Positions 1-6,500 of a stretch of DNA of 19,594 nucleotides are shown in pieces. A program made the position numbers and the translations under genes. This DNA comes from an uncultured Verrucomicrobiota bacterium (lineage in GTDB: Bacteria > Verrucomicrobiota > Kiritimatiellia > RFP12 > UBA3636): positions 1 through 19,594 of the forward strand of contig CAMOEO010000016.1 of the NCBI GenBank assembly GCA_946612175.1. Reading direction: 5' to 3'. The stretch's first letter is position 1, and each line of letters starts with the position of its first letter. The notes beneath the pieces were generated by a model that was not told the origin of the DNA, did no database searches, and worked only from the letters and a program-made list of their open reading frames with translations.

Positions 1-69
1 GAGCCCCTGCGCTCCGCCCCGAGGCCGCGCGCCGCAAAAGTGGGGAAGGTCCAGACCTTTCGATTTTCC

Positions 70-97
70 TTGCTTTCCGCCGCATCCGGGCTACAAT
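70..97 (+). promoter_or_regulatory. sigma70-like promoter of purD
   Basis: A weak -35 TTGCTT (70-75) and a -10 TACAAT (92-97) are separated by 16 nt. The predicted start near 104 leaves a leader of about 27 nt that is pyrimidine-rich and has no Shine-Dalgarno motif. Bases 1-69 upstream contain no gene that I can recognise. Confidence 0.5.
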
Positions 98-130
98 CTT
101 GGCCCTTTCCACCCATTCTCATCCCGCTCC

Positions 131-1408
131 ATGAAACTCCTCGTCATCGGAAACGGCGGCCGCGAGCACGCCATCGTCTGGAAGCTCCACAGGGACGATC
201 CGTCCGCGCAGCTCTTCTGCGCGCCCGGCAACGCCGGCACCGCCGCCATCGCGACCAACGTCCCGATCGCCGCCAAGGACGTCGACGGCCTCCTCGCCTG
301 GGCGAAGGAGAACCGGCCCGACTTCACCGTCGTCGGCCCGGAAGTCCCGCTCTGCCTCGGCGTGGTGGATGCCTTCCAGGAGGCCGGCCTCGCCGCGTTC
401 GGCCCCGTCCGGGCGGCCGCGCGCCTGGAGGGGAGCAAGGCCTTCGCCAAGGAGGTCATGCGCGCCGCGCAGGTCCCGACCGCCGACGACGTCGTCGTCC
501 GGACCGAGGCCGAGGCCCGCGCCGCCATCGCCCGGCTCGGCGTCCCCGTGGTCCTCAAGGCCGACGGCCTCGCCGCGGGCAAGGGCGTGAGCGTCTGCAT
601 GGACGAGGCCCAGGTCGAGGCCGCGCTGAAGGACATGTTCGTCGACGCCAAGTTCGGCGATTCCGCCCGCGAGGTGCTCGTGGAGCAGTATCTCGAGGGC
701 GAGGAGGCGTCCGTCCTCGCGTTCGTCGACGGCGCCACCGTCGTCCCGCTCGCCTCCTCCCAGGACCACAAGCGCCTGCTCGACGGGGACGAGGGCCCGA
801 ACACCGGCGGCATGGGGGCCTACTCCCCCGCCCCGGCCGTGACGCCCGACATGATGGCCGTCGTGAAGGCGCAGGTCCTGCAGCCCGTCGTCGACGAGAT
901 GGCCCGCCGCGGCACCCCGTACCACGGCGTCCTCTACGCGGGCCTGATGCTCACGAAGGACGGCCCCAAGGTCCTGGAGTTCAACTGCCGCTTCGGCGAT
1001 CCCGAGACCGAGGCGATCCTCCCCCGCCTCTCCTCGCCGCTCCTGCCCGCGCTCCGCGCCTGCATGGACGGCACGCTGGCCGATTGCCCGGTCGAATGGG
1101 ACCCCCGCCCCTCGGTCTGCGTGGTGATGGTCTCGGGCGGCTATCCCGAATCCTATCCGAAGGGGCTCCCGATCTCGGGCCTCGAAGAGGCGGCGAAGCA
1201 GGAGAACGTGGTCGTCTTCCACGCCGGCACGGCCTCTCGCATCGGCGCGGTCGTGACGGACGGCGGCCGCGTCCTGGGCGTCACGGCCCTTGGCGGCGAC
1301 ATCCGCGAGGCGGTCGACAACGCCTACCGCGGCGTGATCAAGATCAAGTTCGACGGCGCCGGCTATCGCTCCGACATCGCCCACCGCGCCCTCGAGCGCC
1401 TCGCCTGA
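131..1408 (+). CDS. purD: phosphoribosylamine--glycine ligase (GARS)
   Basis: This cytosolic ATP-grasp enzyme joins glycine to 5-phosphoribosylamine to give glycinamide ribonucleotide in de novo purine synthesis. The N-terminal Rossmann-like motif VIGNGGREHA (residues 5-14) is typical of PurD. The ATP-grasp core shows VLKADGLAAGKG (141-152), the NTGGMGAYSP segment (224-233) and the metal-binding region EFNCRFGDPETE (283-294). At 425 aa it has the full family length and looks intact. The start at 131 is chosen because the protein begins exactly at the usual MKxLVIGxGG N-terminus. No Shine-Dalgarno is seen (the bases before ATG are cccgctcc). It is a single-gene unit with its own promoter, and converges on hisF 55 nt downstream. 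No other purine gene is in the window. Confidence 0.96.
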   Translation: MKLLVIGNGGREHAIVWKLHRDDPSAQLFCAPGNAGTAAIATNVPIAAKDVDGLLAWAKENRPDFTVVGPEVPLCLGVVDAFQEAGLAAFGPVRAAARLEGSKAFAKEVMRAAQVPTADDVVVRTEAEARAAIARLGVPVVLKADGLAAGKGVSVCMDEAQVEAALKDMFVDAKFGDSAREVLVEQYLEGEEASVLAFVDGATVVPLASSQDHKRLLDGDEGPNTGGMGAYSPAPAVTPDMMAVVKAQVLQPVVDEMARRGTPYHGVLYAGLMLTKDGPKVLEFNCRFGDPETEAILPRLSSPLLPALRACMDGTLADCPVEWDPRPSVCVVMVSGGYPESYPKGLPISGLEEAAKQENVVVFHAGTASRIGAVVTDGGRVLGVTALGGDIREAVDNAYRGVIKIKFDGAGYRSDIAHRALERLA

Positions 1409-1421
1409 CGGCCCCGCGGAG

Positions 1422-1453
1422 CCCCGGGCGCGCTTCGCGCGACGGCCCCGGGG
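1422..1453. terminator. possible hairpin between convergent purD and hisF
   Basis: In the 55-nt gap between the two convergent genes, CCCCGGG (1422-1428) can pair with CCCGGGG (1447-1453). An inner stem of CGCGC and GCGCG encloses a short TTC loop, with a bulge on the right arm. There is no T-tract on either side, so this is not a canonical intrinsic terminator. It could stop or stabilise transcripts from both directions. Confidence 0.3.
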
Positions 1454-1463
1454 ACGGAGCGGT

Positions 1464-2249
1464 TCACGCGAGCGTCGCGCGCCGGACGGGAACGCCGAGG
1501 GCGGCGAGCTCGTCCTTGATGCGGCCGATGGTGTATTCGCCCGTGTGGAGCATGCCGGCGACGATCGCCGCGTCGGCGTGCGCCTCGACGAAGGCGTCGC
1601 GCAGGTGCGCGGAGCATCCCGCACCGCCCGAGGCCACGACCGGGACGCCGACCGCGTCCGCGACGAGGCGCGTGATCGTCAGCTCGAACCCGGCCCGCGT
1701 GCCGTCGGCATCGACCGAGTTCACGACGATCTCGCCCGCGCCGAGCCCCTCCGCGCGCTTCGCCCACTCGACGGCGTCCATGCCCGTCCGGTTGCGGAAG
1801 CCGCGCGTCGTGATCTCGTAGCCCGAGGGACAGCGCGCGAGGTCGTCGGTGCGGACGGGATCCATCCCGAGCACGACGCACTGCGCGCCGAACGCCCGCG
1901 CGCCCTCGGCGATGACCTCCGGCCGCGCGACCGCGAGCGAGTTGACGCTCACCTTCTCGGCGCCGGCGAGCAGGATCCGCTCCATGTCGGCGACGGACGA
2001 CACCCCGCCGCCGACGGCGAACGGGATGCGGACGGCGCGCGCCACGCGCGCGACCATCTCGAGGTCGGTCGGGCGTCGCTCGTGCGAGGCGGTGATGTCG
2101 TAGACGACGAGCTCGTCGCAGCCGTCCTCGTAGTACTTCGCCGCCAGCTCGACGGGATCGCCGAGGTCGATGTTGTTCTGGAACCGCACGCCCTTCGTGA
2201 CCCGGTTCCGGATCACGTCGAGGCAGGGGATGATGCGTCGGGTCAGCAT
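1464..2249 (-). CDS. hisF: imidazole glycerol phosphate synthase cyclase subunit
   Basis: HisF is the (beta/alpha)8 cyclase that uses ammonia from the HisH glutaminase to convert PRFAR into imidazole glycerol phosphate and AICAR, in histidine synthesis. The N-terminus RRIIPCLDV carries the catalytic Asp11, and the second catalytic Asp falls at residue 130 in VVLGMDPVR. Phosphate-binding loops appear as FAVGGGV (77-83) and VVASGGAG (204-211), and NSVDADGT is at 177-184. The 261 aa length is slightly above the usual 250-258. The start lies 4 nt after the stop of the upstream kinase gene, with no Shine-Dalgarno, so the two are very probably co-transcribed. No hisH or other his gene is in the window, which makes a kinase an odd partner. 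Confidence 0.96.
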   Translation of the reverse strand: MLTRRIIPCLDVIRNRVTKGVRFQNNIDLGDPVELAAKYYEDGCDELVVYDITASHERRPTDLEMVARVARAVRIPFAVGGGVSSVADMERILLAGAEKVSVNSLAVARPEVIAEGARAFGAQCVVLGMDPVRTDDLARCPSGYEITTRGFRNRTGMDAVEWAKRAEGLGAGEIVVNSVDADGTRAGFELTITRLVADAVGVPVVASGGAGCSAHLRDAFVEAHADAAIVAGMLHTGEYTIGRIKDELAALGVPVRRATLA

Positions 2250-2253
2250 GGCG

Positions 2254-5200
2254 CTAGTCGAAGGAGGCGTCGCCGTCGGACGACTCGGCCGAGCCGCCCT
2301 CGTCCCCGCCCTCGCCGGTCGCCAGGATCGGGATGATGCGCGGGGCGTCGGCCGCGAGCGAACCCTTGAGCTGGAAGGCCGCGGCCGCGAGCTTGCGGCA
2401 GCGCTCCAGGGGGGCGAACTCGCCCTTGCCGTGGAGGTAGCAGAACACCGCGGCGTTGAAGAGCTGCTGGCCGCGGACGAGGGTCGTGACGGGCAGGCGG
2501 TCCGCGGGGCGGTTCTCGAGCAGGTGCCAGACGAGCACGAGCCAGTCGCCGACGGTCATGTCCGCGACGGGGAACTCGGGCTTGCCGACGATCTGCAGGC
2601 GCTTGCGGTCCGACGAGAGCCCCAGCAGGTCGTACTTGCGGAAGCCCTTGGGGACGCGGCCGTTGCGCGCGACGTCGTCGAGGATCCACGTGCGGAGCTC
2701 CTTGACGCACTCCGCGCGGCGGAGGGTCCATTCCAGCTCCTCCTTGGCGCCCTCGCTCGTGAGCTCCTTCTCCATGCGGCGCATCTTCTCCTGGAAGCCG
2801 TCGTAGTCGAAGGCGTCGATGGCGGCCTGGTGGCGGAGGGCGGTGTCCCTCACGCGCTGGATCTCCTCGGACTCGATCGACGCGAGGCGGTCCTTCTCGG
2901 CCTGCGCGGCGGCGGCGGCGGCGGCCTCGGCGGCGGCGGCCTCGGCCTCGCGCTTCTCGCGCTCGAGCCGGTTGAGCAGGGCCTTCGCCTTCGGCTCGAC
3001 CTTCACGACACCCTGCTGCAGACGCTGGAGGGCGCGCGCGGCGTCGTCGCAGAGGGCCTTCATGCGGGCGATCTTCTTCTGCCGGGCCTCGACCGCGCGG
3101 ATGCGGTCCTCGCGGGCCGCCGAGATGGCGTTGATCTGGGCTCCGGGGCGGAGGGGCGTGAACTGCACGCCCTCGCTCGACTCCTGGTAGAGGCGCTTGC
3201 ACTCGACGCTTGCGGCGCGGACCGCCTTGGCGTACGGGAGGACGTGCTCGTCGATGATCGGCAGCAGCGGGTTGGCGGGGACCGCGGGCGCGGCGGGAAC
3301 GGGCGCCGCGGCGACCTCCTCCGCGCCGGCGGCCGCCGGGGCGTCCCCGGCGGAATCCTCCCCCTCTTCCTCATCGGCCCATTCCGCGCCCAGCTTTTCG
3401 CGGGCCCAGGCCTCGGCGTCCATTCCGTCCTTCTTGGCGAGTGCGAGGATCTCGTCCTGCTGGACGGGGTATCCGCGCTGCTCGCCCCAGTACTTCATGT
3501 ACTCCGCCACGGCGGAGCGGCGGGCCTTGCGGGGCTTCGCCGGCTCCTCGGCGGGCTTCTCCTCCTCGGCGGGCTTCTCCTCGGGCTTCGCGGCGGCCGC
3601 ATCGCCCGCCCCGGCCGGGGCGGCGGCGTCCCCGGCTCCGTCCGCGGCGGGTTCCGGCGGCGGCGGGGGCGGCTCGATGTCCGGCACCTCCCAGTGCGTC
3701 TTCGTCGCGGCGAAGACCAGCCTGTCGATGCGCTCGAACTGGCGGGACATGTCCTCCTCGAGCCCGTTCATGCGGTTCCACTGCCGCTTGACCTGGTCGT
3801 CGAGGGCGACGTATTCCTCCTCCTTCTCCTGGATCTCCTGGGTGTACCGGGCGACCATCGCCTTGGTGCGGTTGCTCTCGGCGATCATCGAGCCGATCCA
3901 GACGGCGACGCCGACGATCGCGAGCGCGACGATGGCGAGCAGGGTGATCAGCACGGCCTTCACGCCGCCGCCGCCCGACTTCCGCTCGGTCTCCTGGACC
4001 TCGCCCTCCGCGCCGGACTCCCCTTCGGGGCCCGGCCCGCCATGCCGCCGGAGCGTGATGCGCCCCTTCTTCCCCGTCCCGGCGGCCGCGCTCGCCGCCT
4101 CCATCTCCTTGCGCGCCTCGGCGGCCTCCATCTGGCCCTTCGAGATGACGAAGCGCTTCTTGCCGGAGCGCCCGCCCTGGTCCCCGGCCCCGTCCGCGCG
4201 GAGGGAGCCCGTCGATCCGGGGGACCGCTGGGTGCGGCCCGAGGGCTTCGGCCCCTGCTTGCGGATCGGGGAGACGCCGCCGAGGTACTTGTTGAGGTCG
4301 CCGATCAGCGAGTTGTAGTTGGGGTAGCGCATGAACAGGTCGTTGTACATCATGCGCGAGATGATGCGGGCGACCTCGGGCTCGACGTCGGGCCGGACGG
4401 ACTCGATCGGCGGCGGCGGCCCCTTGAAGCGCGCCTTGATGACCTCGATGGGGTCCGCCCCGTCGTACGGGGGCGTTCCCGTGATCGCGTGGTAGAGCGT
4501 CGCGCCGAGGCTGTAGATGTCGCTCCGCGCGCTGTTCATCTTCTTCTGGACCTTCTCCGGCGCGATGTAGTAGGGCGTGCCCCACAGCTCGTCGCTCTTC
4601 CCCTGCGAGGAGCGGCTCGCGATGCCGAAGTCCACGAGCTTGGCGCTCATGCTCTCGTCGAAGAGGATGTTGTCGGGCTTCACGTCGCCGTGGAAGAGCC
4701 CCGCCTCCTCCGCCGCCTTCAGGCCCTCCGCGATCTCGAGGCCGACGCGCATCACGAACGCCGGATCGAGCGTCGTCCCGTTGGCGATGAACGACCCGAG
4801 GTCGCCGCCGGTGACGAGCTCCATCTCGAGGTACGGGCTGCCGTGCTCGCGCCCGAACGAGTAGATCTGCGCGACGTGCGGGTGGTTGAGCCGGGCGGCG
4901 TTCTGCGCCTCGTTCTTGAACGTCTCGAACGCCTTCTCGTCCTCGCCCAGCGACTTCTGCATCACCTTGACGGCGACCTTGCGCCCGAGCGACTCGTCCT
5001 CCGCGAGGAACGCCATCCCCATCCCGCCCGAACCGAGCCGGCGCAGCAGCAGGAAGTGCGCGAACTTGGCCGGCACGAACATCTCCGCGCCGCAGGAGGG
5101 GCAGGCGATCTTCGTGAACGGCGGAAGCCCCGACACGTCGGTGTCCGCCCCGCACTGGGGGCATTTCGCCGTCGAGACCGGCTCGGTCTCGAGCGCGGCG

Positions 5201-5262
5201 ACGGGCGCCGCCGGGACGGCGGCTTCGGGGGACGGATCGGCGGAGGGATCGGATTCGCTCAT
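2254..5262 (-). CDS. transmembrane Ser/Thr protein kinase with N-terminal zinc ribbon
   Basis: This is a Hanks-type kinase of 1002 aa. Residues 1-30 are Pro/Ala-rich. A zinc ribbon follows, with CPQC (34-37) and CPSC (54-57). The kinase domain (about 68-330) shows the glycine loop GSGGMG (77-82), Lys99 in VAVKV, probable alpha-C Glu118, the catalytic loop HGDVKPDN (191-198, Asp193), DFG (211-213) and APE (234-236). The catalytic loop reads HGD rather than HRD, so it is a non-RD type. A Gly/Ser/charged linker leads to one membrane helix (about 434-458). Then come a coiled-coil-like stretch (465-515), Pro/Glu/Ala-rich linkers, an Ala/Glu/Lys-rich helix (720-795) and a conserved-looking C-terminal segment (about 840-975) that I do not recognise. 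The kinase is predicted to be cytoplasmic and the C-terminal half extracytoplasmic. The start matches a full N-terminus before the ribbon; no Shine-Dalgarno is seen. Confidence 0.92.
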   Translation of the reverse strand: MSESDPSADPSPEAAVPAAPVAALETEPVSTAKCPQCGADTDVSGLPPFTKIACPSCGAEMFVPAKFAHFLLLRRLGSGGMGMAFLAEDESLGRKVAVKVMQKSLGEDEKAFETFKNEAQNAARLNHPHVAQIYSFGREHGSPYLEMELVTGGDLGSFIANGTTLDPAFVMRVGLEIAEGLKAAEEAGLFHGDVKPDNILFDESMSAKLVDFGIASRSSQGKSDELWGTPYYIAPEKVQKKMNSARSDIYSLGATLYHAITGTPPYDGADPIEVIKARFKGPPPPIESVRPDVEPEVARIISRMMYNDLFMRYPNYNSLIGDLNKYLGGVSPIRKQGPKPSGRTQRSPGSTGSLRADGAGDQGGRSGKKRFVISKGQMEAAEARKEMEAASAAAGTGKKGRITLRRHGGPGPEGESGAEGEVQETERKSGGGGVKAVLITLLAIVALAIVGVAVWIGSMIAESNRTKAMVARYTQEIQEKEEEYVALDDQVKRQWNRMNGLEEDMSRQFERIDRLVFAATKTHWEVPDIEPPPPPPEPAADGAGDAAAPAGAGDAAAAKPEEKPAEEEKPAEEPAKPRKARRSAVAEYMKYWGEQRGYPVQQDEILALAKKDGMDAEAWAREKLGAEWADEEEGEDSAGDAPAAAGAEEVAAAPVPAAPAVPANPLLPIIDEHVLPYAKAVRAASVECKRLYQESSEGVQFTPLRPGAQINAISAAREDRIRAVEARQKKIARMKALCDDAARALQRLQQGVVKVEPKAKALLNRLEREKREAEAAAAEAAAAAAAQAEKDRLASIESEEIQRVRDTALRHQAAIDAFDYDGFQEKMRRMEKELTSEGAKEELEWTLRRAECVKELRTWILDDVARNGRVPKGFRKYDLLGLSSDRKRLQIVGKPEFPVADMTVGDWLVLVWHLLENRPADRLPVTTLVRGQQLFNAAVFCYLHGKGEFAPLERCRKLAAAAFQLKGSLAADAPRIIPILATGEGGDEGGSAESSDGDASFD

Positions 5263-5317
5263 GGGGAACGGAACTTGGGGGTTGGGGAAGACCTCGGGGA
5301 AAGGGCCGGAACGGCGC

Positions 5318-5346
5318 TTGACTTCGCGGTCCGCTTGGGCCAGAAT
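5318..5346 (+). promoter_or_regulatory. sigma70-like promoter of lgt
   Basis: A strong -35 TTGACT (5318-5323), a 17-nt spacer and a -10 CAGAAT (5341-5346) lie in the kinase-lgt divergent gap. The predicted transcription start near 5353 gives a leader of about 59 nt for lgt. Confidence 0.6.
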
Positions 5347-5358
5347 GTCGAACCCGTC

Positions 5359-5376
5359 GCGGCGCAGGTGCGCCGC
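5359..5376 (+). other. GC-rich hairpin in the lgt leader
   Basis: GCGGCG (5359-5364) pairs with CGCCGC (5371-5376) across a CAGGTG loop, which can itself pair further. It sits just after the predicted lgt transcription start. Because it is an inverted repeat it also folds in the opposite kinase leader. It could stabilise the 5' end or be an operator; no T-tract follows. Confidence 0.35.
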
Positions 5377-5406
5377 CCGAATCCGTCATTCCTCTTGAAG
5401 CGCATG

Positions 5407-5435
5407 ATTATATGCATTCGATCCTCTTTCGTCTA
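5407..5435 (-). promoter_or_regulatory. predicted promoter of the kinase-hisF operon, inside lgt
   Basis: On the minus strand, -35 TAGACG (5435-5430), a 17-nt spacer and a perfect -10 TATAAT (5412-5407) precede the kinase. Transcription would start near 5400, giving a leader of about 138 nt. The -35 lies within codons 7-8 of lgt and the -10 overlaps its start codon, so the two transcription units would overlap. Confidence 0.5.
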
Positions 5436-6275
5436 GGCCCATTTCAACTCCACACCTACGGTCTCTGCATGGCCCTGGGCATCCTCTGCGCCTACGGCGT
5501 CCTGTCCCGCCTCGGCCGCTCCCGAGGCCTCTCGCCGGACCGGCTGGCGAACCTCGTCGTGCTGCTCGTCTTCAGCGGCCTCGCGGGCGCCCGGCTCTTC
5601 TTCGTCGCCGAGCACTGGCCGTACTTTCGCGCGGCCCCCGCCGCCATCGTCCGGATCTGGGAGGGCGGGCTGATGTTCTACGGCAGCATCATCGTCGCCG
5701 GGCTCGTGCTCGTCGCGTACTGCGCCCGCGCCCGCCTTCGCATGCTCCCGCTGCTCGACCTCTTCGCGGTCGTCGTCCCCGTCGGCCAGGCGTTCGGCCG
5801 CGTCGGCTGCTTCCTCAACGGGTGCTGCTACGGCCGCCCCGCGGACACCTGGCTCTCCGTCCGCTACCCAGCCCTCTCGATTCCCTGGCACGACCAGGTG
5901 AACGCCGGCCTCCTCCCCGCCGGCGCCCCCGCCTCGCTCCCGATGCTCCCCTCGCAGCTGATCGAGGCCGCGGGCTGCGCCCTGCTCTTCCTGCTGCTCC
6001 TGTGGGCCTACCGCCGCCTCAACCCCGCCGGCGTCCCGGTCGCGGAGCCCCCCGCGCCCGGCGCGCGCGACCCCGCCGGCGCCGCACTGGCGATCTACCT
6101 GGCCGGATACGGCGTCCTGCGCTTCATCGTCGAGACGCTCCGCTCCGACGAGCGCGCCCATCCGTTCGGCGGCCCGTTCACGATCTCCCAGGCGATCAGC
6201 CTCGGCGCGCTGCTCCTCGCCGCCGCGCTCTTCGCCCGGGTCTGGCTTCGCAACCGCCCCTCCGCGCGGGCCTGA
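5412..6275 (+). CDS. lgt: phosphatidylglycerol--prolipoprotein diacylglyceryl transferase
   Basis: Lgt transfers diacylglycerol from phosphatidylglycerol to the lipobox cysteine of prolipoproteins in the inner membrane, the first step of lipoprotein maturation. The 287-aa protein has the expected series of hydrophobic helices, the Lgt signature GRVGCFLNGCCYG (129-141), and the C-terminal motif YGVLRFIVETLRSDE. The segment that in E. coli contains the essential His103 (GGMSFHGG) reads GGLMFYGS here, so His is replaced by Tyr90; this variant occurs in some other phyla. A Pro/Ala-rich insertion lies before the last helices. The start was chosen because the family begins about ten residues before the first helix (MHSILFRLGPFQLHTYG). 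There is no Shine-Dalgarno. It diverges from the kinase gene and is followed by a tRNA gene on the opposite strand. Confidence 0.95.
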   Translation: MHSILFRLGPFQLHTYGLCMALGILCAYGVLSRLGRSRGLSPDRLANLVVLLVFSGLAGARLFFVAEHWPYFRAAPAAIVRIWEGGLMFYGSIIVAGLVLVAYCARARLRMLPLLDLFAVVVPVGQAFGRVGCFLNGCCYGRPADTWLSVRYPALSIPWHDQVNAGLLPAGAPASLPMLPSQLIEAAGCALLFLLLLWAYRRLNPAGVPVAEPPAPGARDPAGAALAIYLAGYGVLRFIVETLRSDERAHPFGGPFTISQAISLGALLLAAALFARVWLRNRPSARA

Positions 6276-6294
6276 GCCCCCGCGTCCGCCCCCT

Positions 6295-6380
6295 TGGTGC
6301 CGGCGGCGGGAGTCGAACCCGCACGCCCTTGCGGACAAGGGATTTTAAGTCCCCTGCGTCTGCCATTCCGCCACGCCGGC
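6295..6380 (-). tRNA. tRNA-Leu (anticodon UAA)
   Basis: An 86-nt class II tRNA is read on the minus strand. The 7-bp acceptor stem GCCGGCG (6380-6374) pairs with CGCCGGC (6305-6299), then discriminator A (6298) and an encoded CCA (6297-6295). The anticodon stem GGGGA (6354-6350) pairs with UCCCU around the loop CUUAAAA, with anticodon UAA at 6347-6345. A long variable arm follows, and the T arm has the standard GGTTCGA. It would read UUA and UUG, codons expected to be scarce in this GC-rich genome. An extended -10 promoter lies just upstream. Confidence 0.95.
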
Positions 6381-6400
6381 GCGCCCGGGCGACGCCAAGG

Positions 6401-6429
6401 ACACTACCACAAGCCCGAACCGAAGTAAA
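6401..6429 (-). promoter_or_regulatory. extended -10 promoter of tRNA-Leu
   Basis: On the minus strand, -35 TTTACT (6429-6424), a 17-nt spacer and a -10 TAGTGT (6406-6401) preceded by TGG are present. Transcription would start near 6394, about 14 nt before the mature tRNA 5' end. Confidence 0.55.
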
Positions 6430-6461
6430 GCCCGGGTCCGCCTCGCGAAGATTCCCCCGCC

Positions 6462-6490
6462 TTTCCTTCCCGCGGTGGTTGTGGTATAGT
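6462..6490 (+). promoter_or_regulatory. extended -10 promoter of the amidase gene
   Basis: TTTCCT (6462-6467), a 17-nt spacer and TGG-TATAGT (-10 at 6485-6490) lie 10 nt before the ATG at 6501, predicting a leader of only about 3 nt. The same TTTCCT-N17-TGG-TATnGT arrangement precedes the pseudouridine synthase gene at 9513. The -35 elements of this promoter and that of the tRNA are back to back. Confidence 0.6.
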
Positions 6491-6500
6491 GGCGCTTCCG

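Noticed and set aside
98..130. Purine riboswitch upstream of purD
   Set aside because: The leader is only about 27 nt, pyrimidine-rich, and has no stem-loop set that could form an aptamer.
2905..2955. GCC/GGC triplet run resembling a microsatellite
   Set aside because: It encodes the Ala/Glu-rich helix of the kinase C-terminal region on the minus strand, so it is explained by coding sequence.
2170..5436. Plus-strand open frame of 1088 codons opposite the kinase gene
   Set aside because: It is a GC-rich antisense shadow. The minus-strand frame has clear zinc-ribbon and kinase motifs, and the plus-strand translation is Arg/Leu/Gly/Asp-rich with no recognisable motif.
6489..6491. GTG start for the amidase, four codons upstream of ATG 6501
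   Set aside because: It lies inside the TATAGT -10 hexamer and so would not be in the transcript.
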